From Helopsaltes ochotensis (lineage: Eukaryota > Chordata > Aves > Passeriformes > Locustellidae): a stretch of DNA of 64,000 bases. Where the stretch lies: assembly GCA_013400155.1 (NCBI GenBank), contig VXBM01000876.1, forward strand, positions 188,461 through 252,460. Direction: 5' to 3'. Positions 48,960-59,900 of the stretch are shown here, one piece after another. A program made the position numbers and the translations under genes. Positions within the stretch are counted from its first letter, which is position 1, and every line of letters begins with the position of its first letter. The notes beneath the pieces are model-generated. The model was not told the DNA's origin and did no database searches. It worked only from the letters and a program-made list of their open reading frames with translations.

Positions 48960-50871
48960 TGAAGGAAATGCCCATTTCGTTATGGTATAGCAATATCTTC
49001 TTCATGAGCTGTCAAGAGCAAAACTGTCAGTCAATATCACTGAGGTATTCAAAGGACTCATTTGCTTGGGTAAAATGCTGCTCTACGGTTTTCTGAAGCA
49101 CCTTTTCAAAATACAGCTTGGGTATTCCAGCCCAGCAGTAAATTTCTACATAAAAGTATGTAAACTGTGCAGAAGCTGCCAGCAATTTTGCTTTCTAAGT
49201 GCTCAGTCAATACTGTCTGATAAGATCACATCAGCAACACAGCCAGCTTTTCAATATGAACCAATTCTATATCTTATCTTCTCCCAGGTGTCCGGCTGTG
49301 ATGCCAAGCGAAAGGGTGATGAAGACCTCAAAACCTGAGAGAAATGAGAGATGCCTGCAAATTTAATCAGCAATCAAAACTCCATGGATAGCTATTTAGT
49401 GGAAATATGTAAGACCTGGCAAGATATCCATGGGCTCTCCTATTTCAACAGAACAAGAAACACATTGGCAAAGGGAAAGGAAGATCTAGTTTCTAATTTT
49501 TTCTCAAATTTGGAGACAAACTCTACCCCACCCCATGGCTGATTTGCCAGACTGGTTGGCCTGTGCTTGAAGCTACTGCTCTGTTCCAGCCATCTCACTC
49601 ACATTCATACAAACACACACCAAGAGGGCATGCCTGCATAGAAAATTCCTCCCCAGACCTCCCCAGGCTCAGTGTGCTCATTCAGATCCATTTCTTTAAT
49701 TAAAAGAGCTCCATCTTTGCTACAGATAAGATATGACTCAGTTTTGGAAGACAGAATATAAGGAGGAGAGGGAAAAGAAAGTAAACAACTGTATAGGGAG
49801 GAGGTTAAAAAAATCTTTAGAAATAATTGCTGAAAAATAGTTCTTTCAAGGCAAATTAAAGCACTGCATCAATTAGTACTATTGAACCCACAAGACAAAA
49901 TTTGTTCAAACTTGCACTGTCAGTTCCTTTATAAAAAAAAAAAAATTCTGGAGGCATCTATATCAAGGTTCTTAGGAAGCAGATAATATTGTTTTAAGAC
50001 ACAGTATCAGGATTTTTTTTTTTCAGGTAGGGTGAATATATATTCTTGGTGAAATGCACACTCTTACTTCACAATTCCCAGATTTCTTAGAGTTTCTAGA
50101 AATTTACATACCAAACGTTTTTTAAACACATCTACACAAAATTTTTTAAACTTCATTTTATTACTATCTTAACAGTATTTAATTGCAGCAGTGTTTTAAA
50201 TTTTATTCCTTTCCAGGTGACAGCAAGCAGCAACCAAAAAATAAGGAGGAAGTTGTGTTTGAATAATCTATTTACCCTGCTGCTATTTGTGTTCCCAATC
50301 TCTCTCAGAACTGGAACTGTTGGCATCTTTCTGGAGAGCGAGTTTTGTTGTACGCAGCAAATATTAGAAAGACAGAAATGCATTAAGCTTTGAGATTGAC
50401 AGACAGCTGGCTGGATTTATAGGGAAAGTAAGTACAGCGGTGGTAGCATCTATGTGAACCTAATAGCAGAAAAGTGAGAGTCATGGGACATCTGGGATCG
50501 GATCAGGCTCTGCCAACCAGAAGATGATATTACACCTTTAAAGCCATCAGGGCTCCCAGTCTGGTAAGGAGACAGAGGATTTAAAAATGCATCTGTCCAG
50601 CGTTAAGGGAGCCCAAAGGAGCTTGAGCAAGGCAGAAGGATTTGCAAAATTGCATCAGTTTAGGAAAAAGTTCAGCCTGCTCTTCCTGGCTAGTTGAAAA
50701 ATAGGGGGAGGCAGTGAGAACATGCACGTTCTTTTCTCTTTAATACATTTTCCAATTGTTCTTTTGTTTGTTTTCAGTTTGTACATACTTAGTATGGATT
50801 GGCATGCCTATGGCTATTTAATGCCACTCCTACTCTTAGTAGCTACAGTTTTGCTTTACCTTACTGAATAC

Positions 50872-50899
50872 CAAACAAACAAACAAACAAAAACCCAAA
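50872..50899 (+). repeat. (CAAA)n short tandem repeat
   Basis: Five CAAA units followed by AACCCAAA, of the recurrent A/C type. Confidence 0.9.
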
Positions 50900-53252
50900 T
50901 AAGAATCACTCCAAAGTCACCCAAAGGAAAAAGGAAACAAGTGCAAAACATCCTCTTGCAGTGGCTGATATGGAAGTGTACTGAGGAACAGAGGTTTTCA
51001 TAGCAATGATGTCACCTCATTTACTTTATCATGGAGTCATTGCCACGCTGGGTTAGTTTCATCACAGAAAAAATTTAACTGCAGCTGCCAAGGTGTGAAC
51101 AAAGTATTCCTCTTCTTCGGGATTTACATTTCAGGGAACAGGTAAATTATATAAAACACAGAAAAAGGAAAGCTGGTAGAATTAATAAGAGAGATTACCC
51201 CTGGAATATAGTCTCCAAAAAATTAATTCTACAACTGCAATATTAAAATTCATTGTCTTACCTGACCCTCCAAAATTATCCTCATTTTTTGACCCTCACA
51301 GAGACTGAAAAGCCCTTCCTTTCTGTTATATATTTGAGAGGGTCCTTTAGGATATTGGGATTTGCATAGATTCCACATAATTTTTTCTTGCCAACTAGTT
51401 GTTTAAATTTTAAGTCTGTTACTGATGACTTTGAACATTATTTTTTAACGTTTCCCTTGCTGAGAGTTTGCATGCATGGACAAGATATTCTCAGATATTT
51501 TGCTATTTCTTTAATGGTTTCTTGCTATACATAAATTTCACAACACACTTATTTTCCTTAGGGCATCTAACTTAGTGTCAGTAAACAGCATCTAGCAAGT
51601 GCAGTGATGACTGTAGGTCTCTATTTCAAGTGGTCCCAGTGCTGTTCCTTGCCCCTCTGTCACACTCCAGCTCCTCTGCGGGCAGCATAATTGGGCAAAA
51701 GGAAAAGAGAAATGCTGAAAGAGTTCTTTTACTTACTCCTCGGTGAAGCAGGATAAGAACTGCTTTAGAAGTGTCAGAACTTTCCCTACAAAGGTACTGG
51801 AGTTATTAGGAAGCCTAATAAATAAACTTAAAAATGACCCAAACATAAGGCCTTCACTAAAATGACAGAATAAAGGTAACACCGGGCATGATCCCAAAAC
51901 CGAGTAAATGCTTTTCTGTGATTAACACAGGGGCAAGGACATTGCTGATGATCACAGGTAAGACAGCAAGGTTAAATACCTGATGGTGAATCCATATCCT
52001 GAGATGAGTAAAAAAAAAATAAAATCCACAAATTAAAGCTGAGCAAAGAAGGATCAGGGAATGCTCTTAAAGGAAATTATGTTGAAAAGGGAACTATATC
52101 ATAAAACAGCAGGAGAATTAGCACATGAAACAACAGGAAAACTCTAGATCTTGTACTTTGCTTTAAGAATGAAAAGAAAAAAGCAACACTAGGCAAGCAA
52201 ATTAAACAAAATTAGTTTTATCCCAGTTGAGCAAAACATTATACCTCAAAACTTGTGTGTAAAAGGCAGACATAAAAGTTAATGTAATTTTTAAATCTGT
52301 GCTGAAGTTTATTGAAAATAGACTGTTTCAGAGTAATGCAATAATGACCTTAATAAACAAGAAAAATTTACTAAACTGAAATTTAATCTAAACTCAAACT
52401 ATTCTATGTCCATTATTGTCCTACAACACAAAGGCTGAGTTGAAGTGTAAAAGACAGGTAGCAGTACAAGAATTGCAAACTGTGTAAAGGATCAACTAAA
52501 AAAAAATAAGAGTAATTTGCAATGGACTGCAAGTTGTTCAAGTATTCCCACAAGGATTTATCCCAGAAGTAAAAATTTGTTAACAGCAACAATTTTGCGG
52601 GAGAAAAACTGAATGGACACATAAACTGTGTTGGTCAGGAGAAATCATCAAATCAAATTTGGTGTAATGATGAGTAGCTCATGGGAATGATGGGAGCAGT
52701 AATATTGTGATGATGCTCCGAGAAAGTGCAGGATCTTTTATTCACCCGTAAAAAGAATTTCTAGTTTTAGATATGAATTATTTGGATGTGACAAAGGAAG
52801 ACAGACGTGGATTTCTTTTTCAGACTGATTGACTGAGCTATTAATTCATTATAACTGTGGGAGAAACAAATAGAGTCCTGTGAGGTGGCAGGTGATGCAT
52901 TTCCATTTTGGAAAGTATCATTAATGTCTGGCACAAAAGTCCTTGTGAATCAAAACAGCGACATCGACCCTGCCCATAGCACTGAGATAATGGAAACGTG
53001 CCTCTCAGAAAGCAGAGAACTCGTCAACCACTGCACTGTCACTTTTCAATGAGCAACAAACTCATTAAAGCTAAGGATGATGAGGCAATATATTCCTGTG
53101 CCTGCAGAAATTCCTCGCACCAACTGGAGATCACAAACGATGCAATCGCTGTGAAGAAGGACAAGCTTCAACCAGCTGAAGGCAACTGGACAAAGTTAAC
53201 CCATCGGGCTGCCCTTCTGTGCCTTGTGTTTAGAATTTGGAGACAGAATTTC

Positions 53253-54059
53253 TAATGAAGCACCTCTGCCTCCATGGCAATCCCTCATCACTAACACATC
53301 TAATGCCCTAAAGCGAGCTTCAGCAGTTCACCTTACACATCTCAACTGATCCTTTTATGTAATTTTTTTTTATTGCTGTCCTTTTACAAAGCTCGTGTTG
53401 CATTTTTGAAGACCACATAAAGGACTACAAGACTAGAAATGTGAGGTACCTAATTAGATATTTCCTTGGTCCAGTGTTCCATGCGTAAACGGATCTCTCT
53501 GTGCATGCAATTTTATTGCACATTCCCTGGTCTGCACGGCTGTTTGATTTGTTACCTCAGAACTCCAAAGGATTAAGAACAGAAGCCAGTTAGAATGCTA
53601 CAGCATAGCAAAACAAAACAAAGTTACAATAATCACCACAATTAACCTCTGTCATTTTAGGCACAGCTTCTTAACATCTCATATTACAGTAAAGATTAAT
53701 CCATTTTTGCTTTTCTGTTTAAGTACCCCTTTGGAAAGGATACAATTTAACATGGCCTGGAAATGGGCATATTCTTTTTACTTAGCAAAAGAAAAAAAAA
53801 AGTACAATATTTTCTGATTTTACACAAATGTTTTGAAGCCTTTCTTTCTGCAGTACCATGACAGCAGCTTCCTGTTGCTCAACATCTACTACCTCATGAC
53901 GGGAAACAAACGCACTAACACAATTTCATGGTTTGGATTTTCATTGCTTTCTATCCTCCCATATGTGCATTTCTCAACAAGCTCTCAGCACTCAATCATT
54001 TTGCCAAAAGCTACCAGACTGAGCAAAGCTTTGTCTCAGCCACCACAACAAAACAGGGG
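53253..54059. other. Non-coding interval, no gene recognised
   Basis: AT-rich DNA. The 84-residue + frame at 53833-54087 has no recognised domain and overlaps the possible LTR fragment. Nothing else found. Confidence 0.45.
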
Positions 54060-54520
54060 ATTGTCCCCACCCGGGAACACGTCCTAAACCACAAACTGGG
54101 CTGGGGGAGAATTTCAATATACCCAGAGTGAGATTAAGACACAAATGTGGTCAAATGTTGACAACCAAAACAATAATTCACTTTTATTTACTATCAAGCA
54201 AGAGAGCAAGGAGGAAAGATAGGAAATGAGGAAAAAGCAAAGAATTACAGAAAGGAAGAAAGGCAATCACCACCAGGAATCTGCAGCACCTCATGCAGAG
54301 CCTTTTTTTCTTTTGTATTTCAGTGGGGAGAGCTCTGCCAGGACCCAATCAGTGGAAAGACAAGTTTTCTAGCACTTTTCCACAGGGATGAAAGTAGAAA
54401 AACTGGCCAAAGTCACAGCCACAGGCTTGACTTTCTACAGATTCTGGATATTTTTCTGGATCCTCTGTCAGAATCTAGCTAGGACAGGCTGGCCTGAAGG
54501 CACCTGGGGTACCATTTTTT
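54060..54520 (-). mobile_element. Possible endogenous-retrovirus LTR fragment
   Basis: Read on the minus strand, this interval has an AATAAA (complement at 54183-54188) followed downstream by TTGTTTTGGTTGTCAACA and then CTGGGTATATTGAAATTC. After that comes a GC-richer, stop-rich end with TTCCCGGGTGGGGACAATC. A poly(A)-signal region followed by a short GC-rich tail is the layout of an R/U5 end of an LTR, and it reminds me of bird ERV LTRs. There are no internal gag or pol frames nearby, so at most it is a solo or partial LTR. Ends are approximate and the family is not identified. Confidence 0.28.
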
Positions 54521-54829
54521 TTTCAAAAGTCAATTAAAAACCCCTTCTGTGACAGGAGCAAGGAGCACAAGCTCAGCTTGAGAAGTCCTAACACCGATTT
54601 TGCATGATCTCTTCATCTGATTTTGTGTAATTAGAACACACTCTTCCCAAATATGTCTCCTTAGCTAATTATAGCACTGAAAAGGAAATCTCACAGCAGT
54701 CCAGAATCAGGCAGGGGAAAAGGAACTGAGGGTTTAATCACCAACCTAAAGGCAAAAGCAGTACATTATGCAGCATGATTTTGAAAGTAGTTCTACCGAT
54801 TCCCTATCAAGGGTTAGATACCTGCAGTC
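54521..54829. other. Non-coding interval, no gene recognised
   Basis: No gene, repeat or motif cluster was recognised. Confidence 0.5.
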
Positions 54830-54895
54830 ACATTTATCTACGGCATAAATCAGTATAGTTCAATGGAGATGCCCTTGGGAAGAATTTGGCCTGTT
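54830..54895. mobile_element. Possible ancient amniote DNA-transposon (MITE) fossil
   Basis: GCATAAATCAGTATAG, then TTCAATGGAGATGCCC, then AAGAATTTGGCCTG match the inner and terminal pattern of the same old reptile/bird element class suspected at 16153-16240. Those elements have a TTTACACCAGTGTAAC-like interior, an ATTGAAGTCAATGGAG-like middle and a GAATTTGGCCC-like end. Only one end is visible and the copy is diverged. Confidence 0.4.
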
Positions 54896-55312
54896 TTAAG
54901 ACATAATCTAAATTTGAAAATTCATCCTGGATTGGTTCGGAGAATTTCAGTTTCTATCACTTTTATATTGTCTTTTTCAGCATTTTCTGTAAGATATGAA
55001 AGTAATGGCCAAACTCAAAAGACATAAAAAACATCACCATTCCAGATGCAACTTAAAACCAAGGACATGTACATAGGGCTGTATGGTTCTCTATGACTTT
55101 TTCCTCTGACAATGCCTTTTAAAGCTTTAGAAAATACATCATTATTCACCAGGTAAATCAGTATATTGATTGCAGAAGTACTTCTTGTACAATTTTACCT
55201 GCACGTTTAAAGTAATCACACTACTATTTTTCATTTCAATATATTTGACACATTGGGTGTGATGTGCGATTTGTGGAAAATTTTGACTCAAAGGGGGTGG
55301 AACAAAGAATGA

Positions 55313-55329
55313 TTTTTTTTTTTTTTTTT
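55313..55329 (-). repeat. T-tract (T17)
   Basis: Uninterrupted T-run. No TTTATT lies just downstream, so there is no sign of a minus-strand retrocopy. Confidence 0.95.
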
Positions 55330-56423
55330 ACATGGCACTCACATCAAATTTCATATAAAAAAAACACACACAAAAAAAGAACACCATGAATACACAGAGG
55401 ATTTAAGGAAAAATAAATAAACCATAGCACCAAAATTTAACGACATCAACTGGAGACTTTTTATGTGCTTACTTGTTAGTCTTCAGAGATACACAGTAGA
55501 TATTCTAAAACTAATGTGAGCAGCAAAATAAAGAATTTAAGCTTCAGTAAAAAGTTAGGCTATAATCTTAACCTCAGCAATGTCCAAGGGAGCAGATGCC
55601 GTGATGTGGGAGGTATTGAGATGCTGTGCAGGAAAAATCTTTTGTGTAACTATGTGCATGAAAAAGTAAATCCCCAATTTTTGCCTGAAAGCACTTGGCA
55701 CTGAGAAGAACTCTTCCTAAGTCATCATTGCCACAAGTGTTTTTAGCCTTTCCTCCTCTTTCTGGCACAGCAACTGCTACTTAATCTCCGTCTGCAGCTG
55801 TTGGGCTGCTTCACCATCCAAACAACTGTCTGCAGGCCCCAGAAACAGCCTTTTTGTTGATGACCCCGCTTTAAGCCTCTTCATCCTACTCCCACCAAAA
55901 ACAAGCAAGTGTCTGCAGCTGAAATGCAGCCAGACCAACTTTGCCTGATGAGAAGCAGGAGAAGAGCCCAGCAGTTTGGGGCTCAGCCCCCCATGCACAT
56001 TATTTAACGTGCACCTGGAGGGAAGGAGGCCTGCAAGTGAGAAAGACAGACACACATTGCAGAACCCCTTTCCACAGCGCTCGAAAGGAGAGAGTTGCTT
56101 AATTCCCCTCTGACCTCCTCCTGGAAACATTAATGATGAAGGTGATAACACTCAATGAATGCCACGTAACCCTGAACATCACCTATAGACTTAATTCAGC
56201 CATTCCTGTTCTCTTCAACTTTCTGCCTGAGTCTTGTTCAAGAGTTATGTTATCTTGGCTTTATAACGTTGACCTCTGAAGGCTAGGGGCACGGAGTCAA
56301 TCAATTTTTCATACTTGAGACCTACGTGAAAAGCTCTTTCATTATGTCTTGGTATTCACTTTTTGAAAAACTTACTTTGAATATTGCAAATGTGTTATGC
56401 TCAAAAGCACTATGAAAAAAAAA

Positions 56424-56452
56424 ATGACTACAGCTTTTCCAGCTGTAGTCAT
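56424..56452. repeat. Perfect inverted repeat, 12-bp stem and 5-base loop
   Basis: ATGACTACAGCT and its exact reverse complement AGCTGTAGTCAT are separated by TTTCC. An A-run before it and GTTTT after it could extend the pairing with one bulge. It is too short for a usual microRNA precursor. Confidence 0.9.
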
Positions 56453-57691
56453 GTTTTAATCCTCCTTATTTTAGCTGAGGGGGTGAGTGGGGATGTGTGG
56501 AAAGGTGGTGTAGTAAGGGGGGAATGAACCTAAAAAAAAACCCTCCTGACACATTCAATAGTAAAACATAAGTGTGCTGGCATATAAAAGTAAAGAATTT
56601 TTTACTTCTTTACTTCCAAATTGCAAAACTAATGTTGTGTTCTATTTTTATTCTCACATTTCATGAGTTACTTGAAGTCATAGGCAACAGAATAAAGAGG
56701 AGAAAAAGGCACCTAACAATTCATATTTTGCCTATCCTTCTCACAAGTCTCTCATTATGAGCAGCCCTTACTTCCTCTGTATGTATTCTTATAGGTATGA
56801 ATTAGTTTAAATATCAATGTAGGCCATTAAATAGGTACCAATTAGATAATCTCTGTTAGAGGAAAATACTACTGTTTAATTAGCTTGTTTAAAAAAACAC
56901 CCCATACACATATGCCGAGGATAAAACCTCCTGTAAAAGAGCAAAAAAGATATTTAACCACTGCAGCTGCCAACTTTCACAGGTATACAAATGCCTTTCT
57001 CAAGAAGAATATGTAGAGTGCATTGTGAGATTTACTCCTCTTGAAGTCAAAAGATTCAAAAGCGCCTGACACCTGTTCTCTTGGCCAGTATGGCTGAGTG
57101 CAAGAGAGAAAATTCTGGCCAGATGTGCACTGGAGGAGAGGAAATCCCTCTAATCCCTCTCCAAAACAAGAACTCAAACCACTAGCCACCTCTGAGCAGT
57201 CTGCAGAGAATCCAACTTACCTGGCACAGATGCAGCTGTTCCAGCTGCTGCCTGGTCCCCATCTTCCCAAGGTACACATCTGCCTTTCCATCTCCTACAT
57301 TCATTTTTTTCAAAGGTAGATTTAAGTTTTCCTCCTAATGAGGAGAACTATGCAGAAGGATTCATTGACCCTTAGAAAAGCCCGCTCACTGTCAAGCCCA
57401 GAGTCAATACTTAGAAGCATAATTTATTTCTCACTATATTTGAGCTGTTCCTAAATCCAGACAGAGGAAACACCAAACGACATCATTACTCTGGAAAAAG
57501 AAATGAAATTTGCTAAATTTAAGTAGAACCTGGATATTCTTGCCAGTGCTCCTGTAAATTTATATTACCTTAGTAGCAGAAACAACTTTTCCTACTTTTT
57601 CATGTTACCCATAAAATACAGTTTTGTGGAGACATCATGCAGAAAGAAATCTTCACTACACTATAAACTTTCCAGACAAAAGGAAAAGCTA

Positions 57692-57783
57692 CAATCGTAG
57701 AATATCCTGAATTGGAAGAAACCCACAAGGATCATCAAGTCCAGCTCCTGACCCTGCACAGGACAACCCCAAAAATCACCCCA
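57692..57783 (-). mobile_element. CR1: CR1 LINE, 3'-terminal fragment
   Basis: Reverse-orientation CR1 3' end: AATCGTAGAATATCCTGAAT, then TTGGAAGAAACCCACAAGG, then ATCATCAAGTCCAGCTCCTG, then CCCTGCACAGGACAACCCC. This matches the CR1 subtype with a CCTGAGTTGGAAGGGACCCA-type end, a different subfamily from the copies at 15.1 and 35.7 kb. It is about 90 bases and non-coding. Confidence 0.9.
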
Positions 57784-59880
57784 ATGTGATTCAAATACAG
57801 ATTATGTGAACTAGGTTTTGACTCAAATTGTGATGGGATGACAAGATAGTTGCAGTTTAAACTGCACTTCATAAAGCAAATAGTTAACTGAATGAGTCAA
57901 TATCAGTAAGGATATTTCCAGAACACAACTTTGTAAAATCAATAATATCCTTCGTTTTCAAACACAAAAGAATAACATTAATAATGATAATGCTATAAAT
58001 CCTTAAACACCAACCTAATTTTTTTTTAGCTACCAAAACCACCACAATTAATAATTTCAATATGGAAATACCTTACACTGTTGTCCAGGGAAAATCCTCA
58101 CAACTAGTTTTAAACAATCTAGTTTAATGAATTTTAACAAGACATGTGACTTAAAGACAGGACAAAAACTCCCCACGAGTTTATGGTACTGTTGCCAAAC
58201 AGTAATTCATTGGCATGCTGTCTTCACCTAATTTTTAGGCAATCAGCAAACCTGCTTGGTGCAACAGACATCATGATCTTTGTCTCCATATAAAATAAGG
58301 GATCTTAAAATGAGAATTGAAATTCAGGCATCATATGTAGGATTCAGTGCAAACGTAGGTGGTGCTTATCATTTTAACTGTCAAAAAGCATCCCAGCTGC
58401 CTTCACCTGCTTTTCCAAAATGTGTGCCTTGTTTCACCTGTCAGCTCTGCAGGGATTTCTTGAATACTCAAAGCCTTCTATCTATTTAGGCAACTGAATC
58501 CCAAATGGCACCAAGCTCATAACCTACCAACCATCAGCTGAAGATCTAACGTGTGTGCATTTGATTTCAAGCCAACAGACATTACTTACAATCTCATCTA
58601 CAGTAAAAAGATCATCACCATATATTTTCCATTGGCTGAAAGCATCCCCAAAACCTGAAACATGAACTTCCAAGGATAAAAAGAAAAATAAAAAATACTA
58701 AGCCTGAAAGACCTTAAGGGCTGCATTCTCAGTTTTGTTTTTCAGGAAATAAAATTTTGCTTGAACACTTGCTTGAAGACCCACAGTAAATCTGCTCTGT
58801 AAATCTCACAAGTGACTAGAAGGAATTGCCTATGAAACTGAGGCATAGCTCATATCCAACTTAGCAATTCTACCCTATAAAATTGCATCAGGATGTCTTG
58901 TTACAGGCAACCTTCCAGCTGCATGCAAATATCATCTTGGCTTCCACAGTGCTTTACGAGCTTCACAGTACTACACATCATTTTACCAGAAGGGGTACAT
59001 CCCCAGCACTTGGTGAGCAAAGAGCCTCCAGGCAGAAGACAGCTTGATACAGACATTCTGCTTTCCACAAGCATATTTTCTTAATTGATCATAGTATCTA
59101 TAATTATTATATAAAAAGTGAATAAGCTCACACCAGCTTCCCGATAAATGCTGATGTATTGCAACTAAGCTCAACAGAAGTCGAAGGGCATCAGGGATAC
59201 TGAAGCAGACGATTTTTTTTGGCTTGGCACCAGCCATGGACAGAGCCAGAGCTGCCCACCTGAGCTGTAGTTCAGAGATGTGTGACACTGCTGGGAGTGC
59301 CACATGGGCACTGGTGAGGGGAATCGAGAGGGGTGGCAGCACAGGCATGTGCATCTTGTGGTCACGGGCAAACCTACAGCATTTGGGTAGAGAAATTAAG
59401 GTTGTCGAAGGGAGAGCAGATCACAGAGGTTCTGACATAAAATGTCATGTTACACCTCTGTCAGACTATTAGTGAAGTCCAGCATCAGTGGATTAAAGGC
59501 AGGCTGGGGCCTGCACTGTGTAGGACCAAAACCAACCCTTAGGTCAGGGCAAGACGCTATGAGACTTCACTGGAACATCTAAAAGTCTGTGAGATTTGGG
59601 CTTGGAGGACCAATTCGTCTCTGTCCAGTTGTCAGTGTAGCTGCCCTCACCCACCTCACTCCAAAGAGCAGCTCTTGCTTTTCTGCCGTACTGGGACTGG
59701 AGCTCTTGGAGAAACCTCAAGTCACGGCCCAGAAGCCCAGAGCGAGTCGCTCCCCACTCCTGGCCATATTTTGTTCCAGTTATTTGTACCCAGGTATCTC
59801 CCTAAAACAAAGATGAAGCAACCTGCATTCTAGGGTAAGAGATACCTGCATATTACCCCCATCAACTATGTCATATAGAA

Positions 59881-59900
59881 GAAAACAAACAAACAAAAAA
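59881..59900 (+). repeat. (CAAA)n tract
   Basis: Three CAAA-type units and an A-run, of the recurrent A/C type. Confidence 0.85.

Larger units (their letters stand above)
47181..52923. other. Non-coding interval, no gene recognised
   Basis: AT-rich DNA with an A23 tract (48937-48959), a CAAA tract (50872-50899) and a few isolated splice-like signals near 49287 and 50216-50429 (see findings). No recognisable exon of a known gene. Confidence 0.45.
54896..57691. other. Non-coding interval, no gene recognised
   Basis: Contains a T17 run (55313-55329) and an A/CA-rich patch (55358-55378). A mildly GC-richer patch (55770-56060) gives an unrecognised 124-residue minus-strand frame. A perfect hairpin lies at 56424-56452. 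No gene was recognised. Confidence 0.5.
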
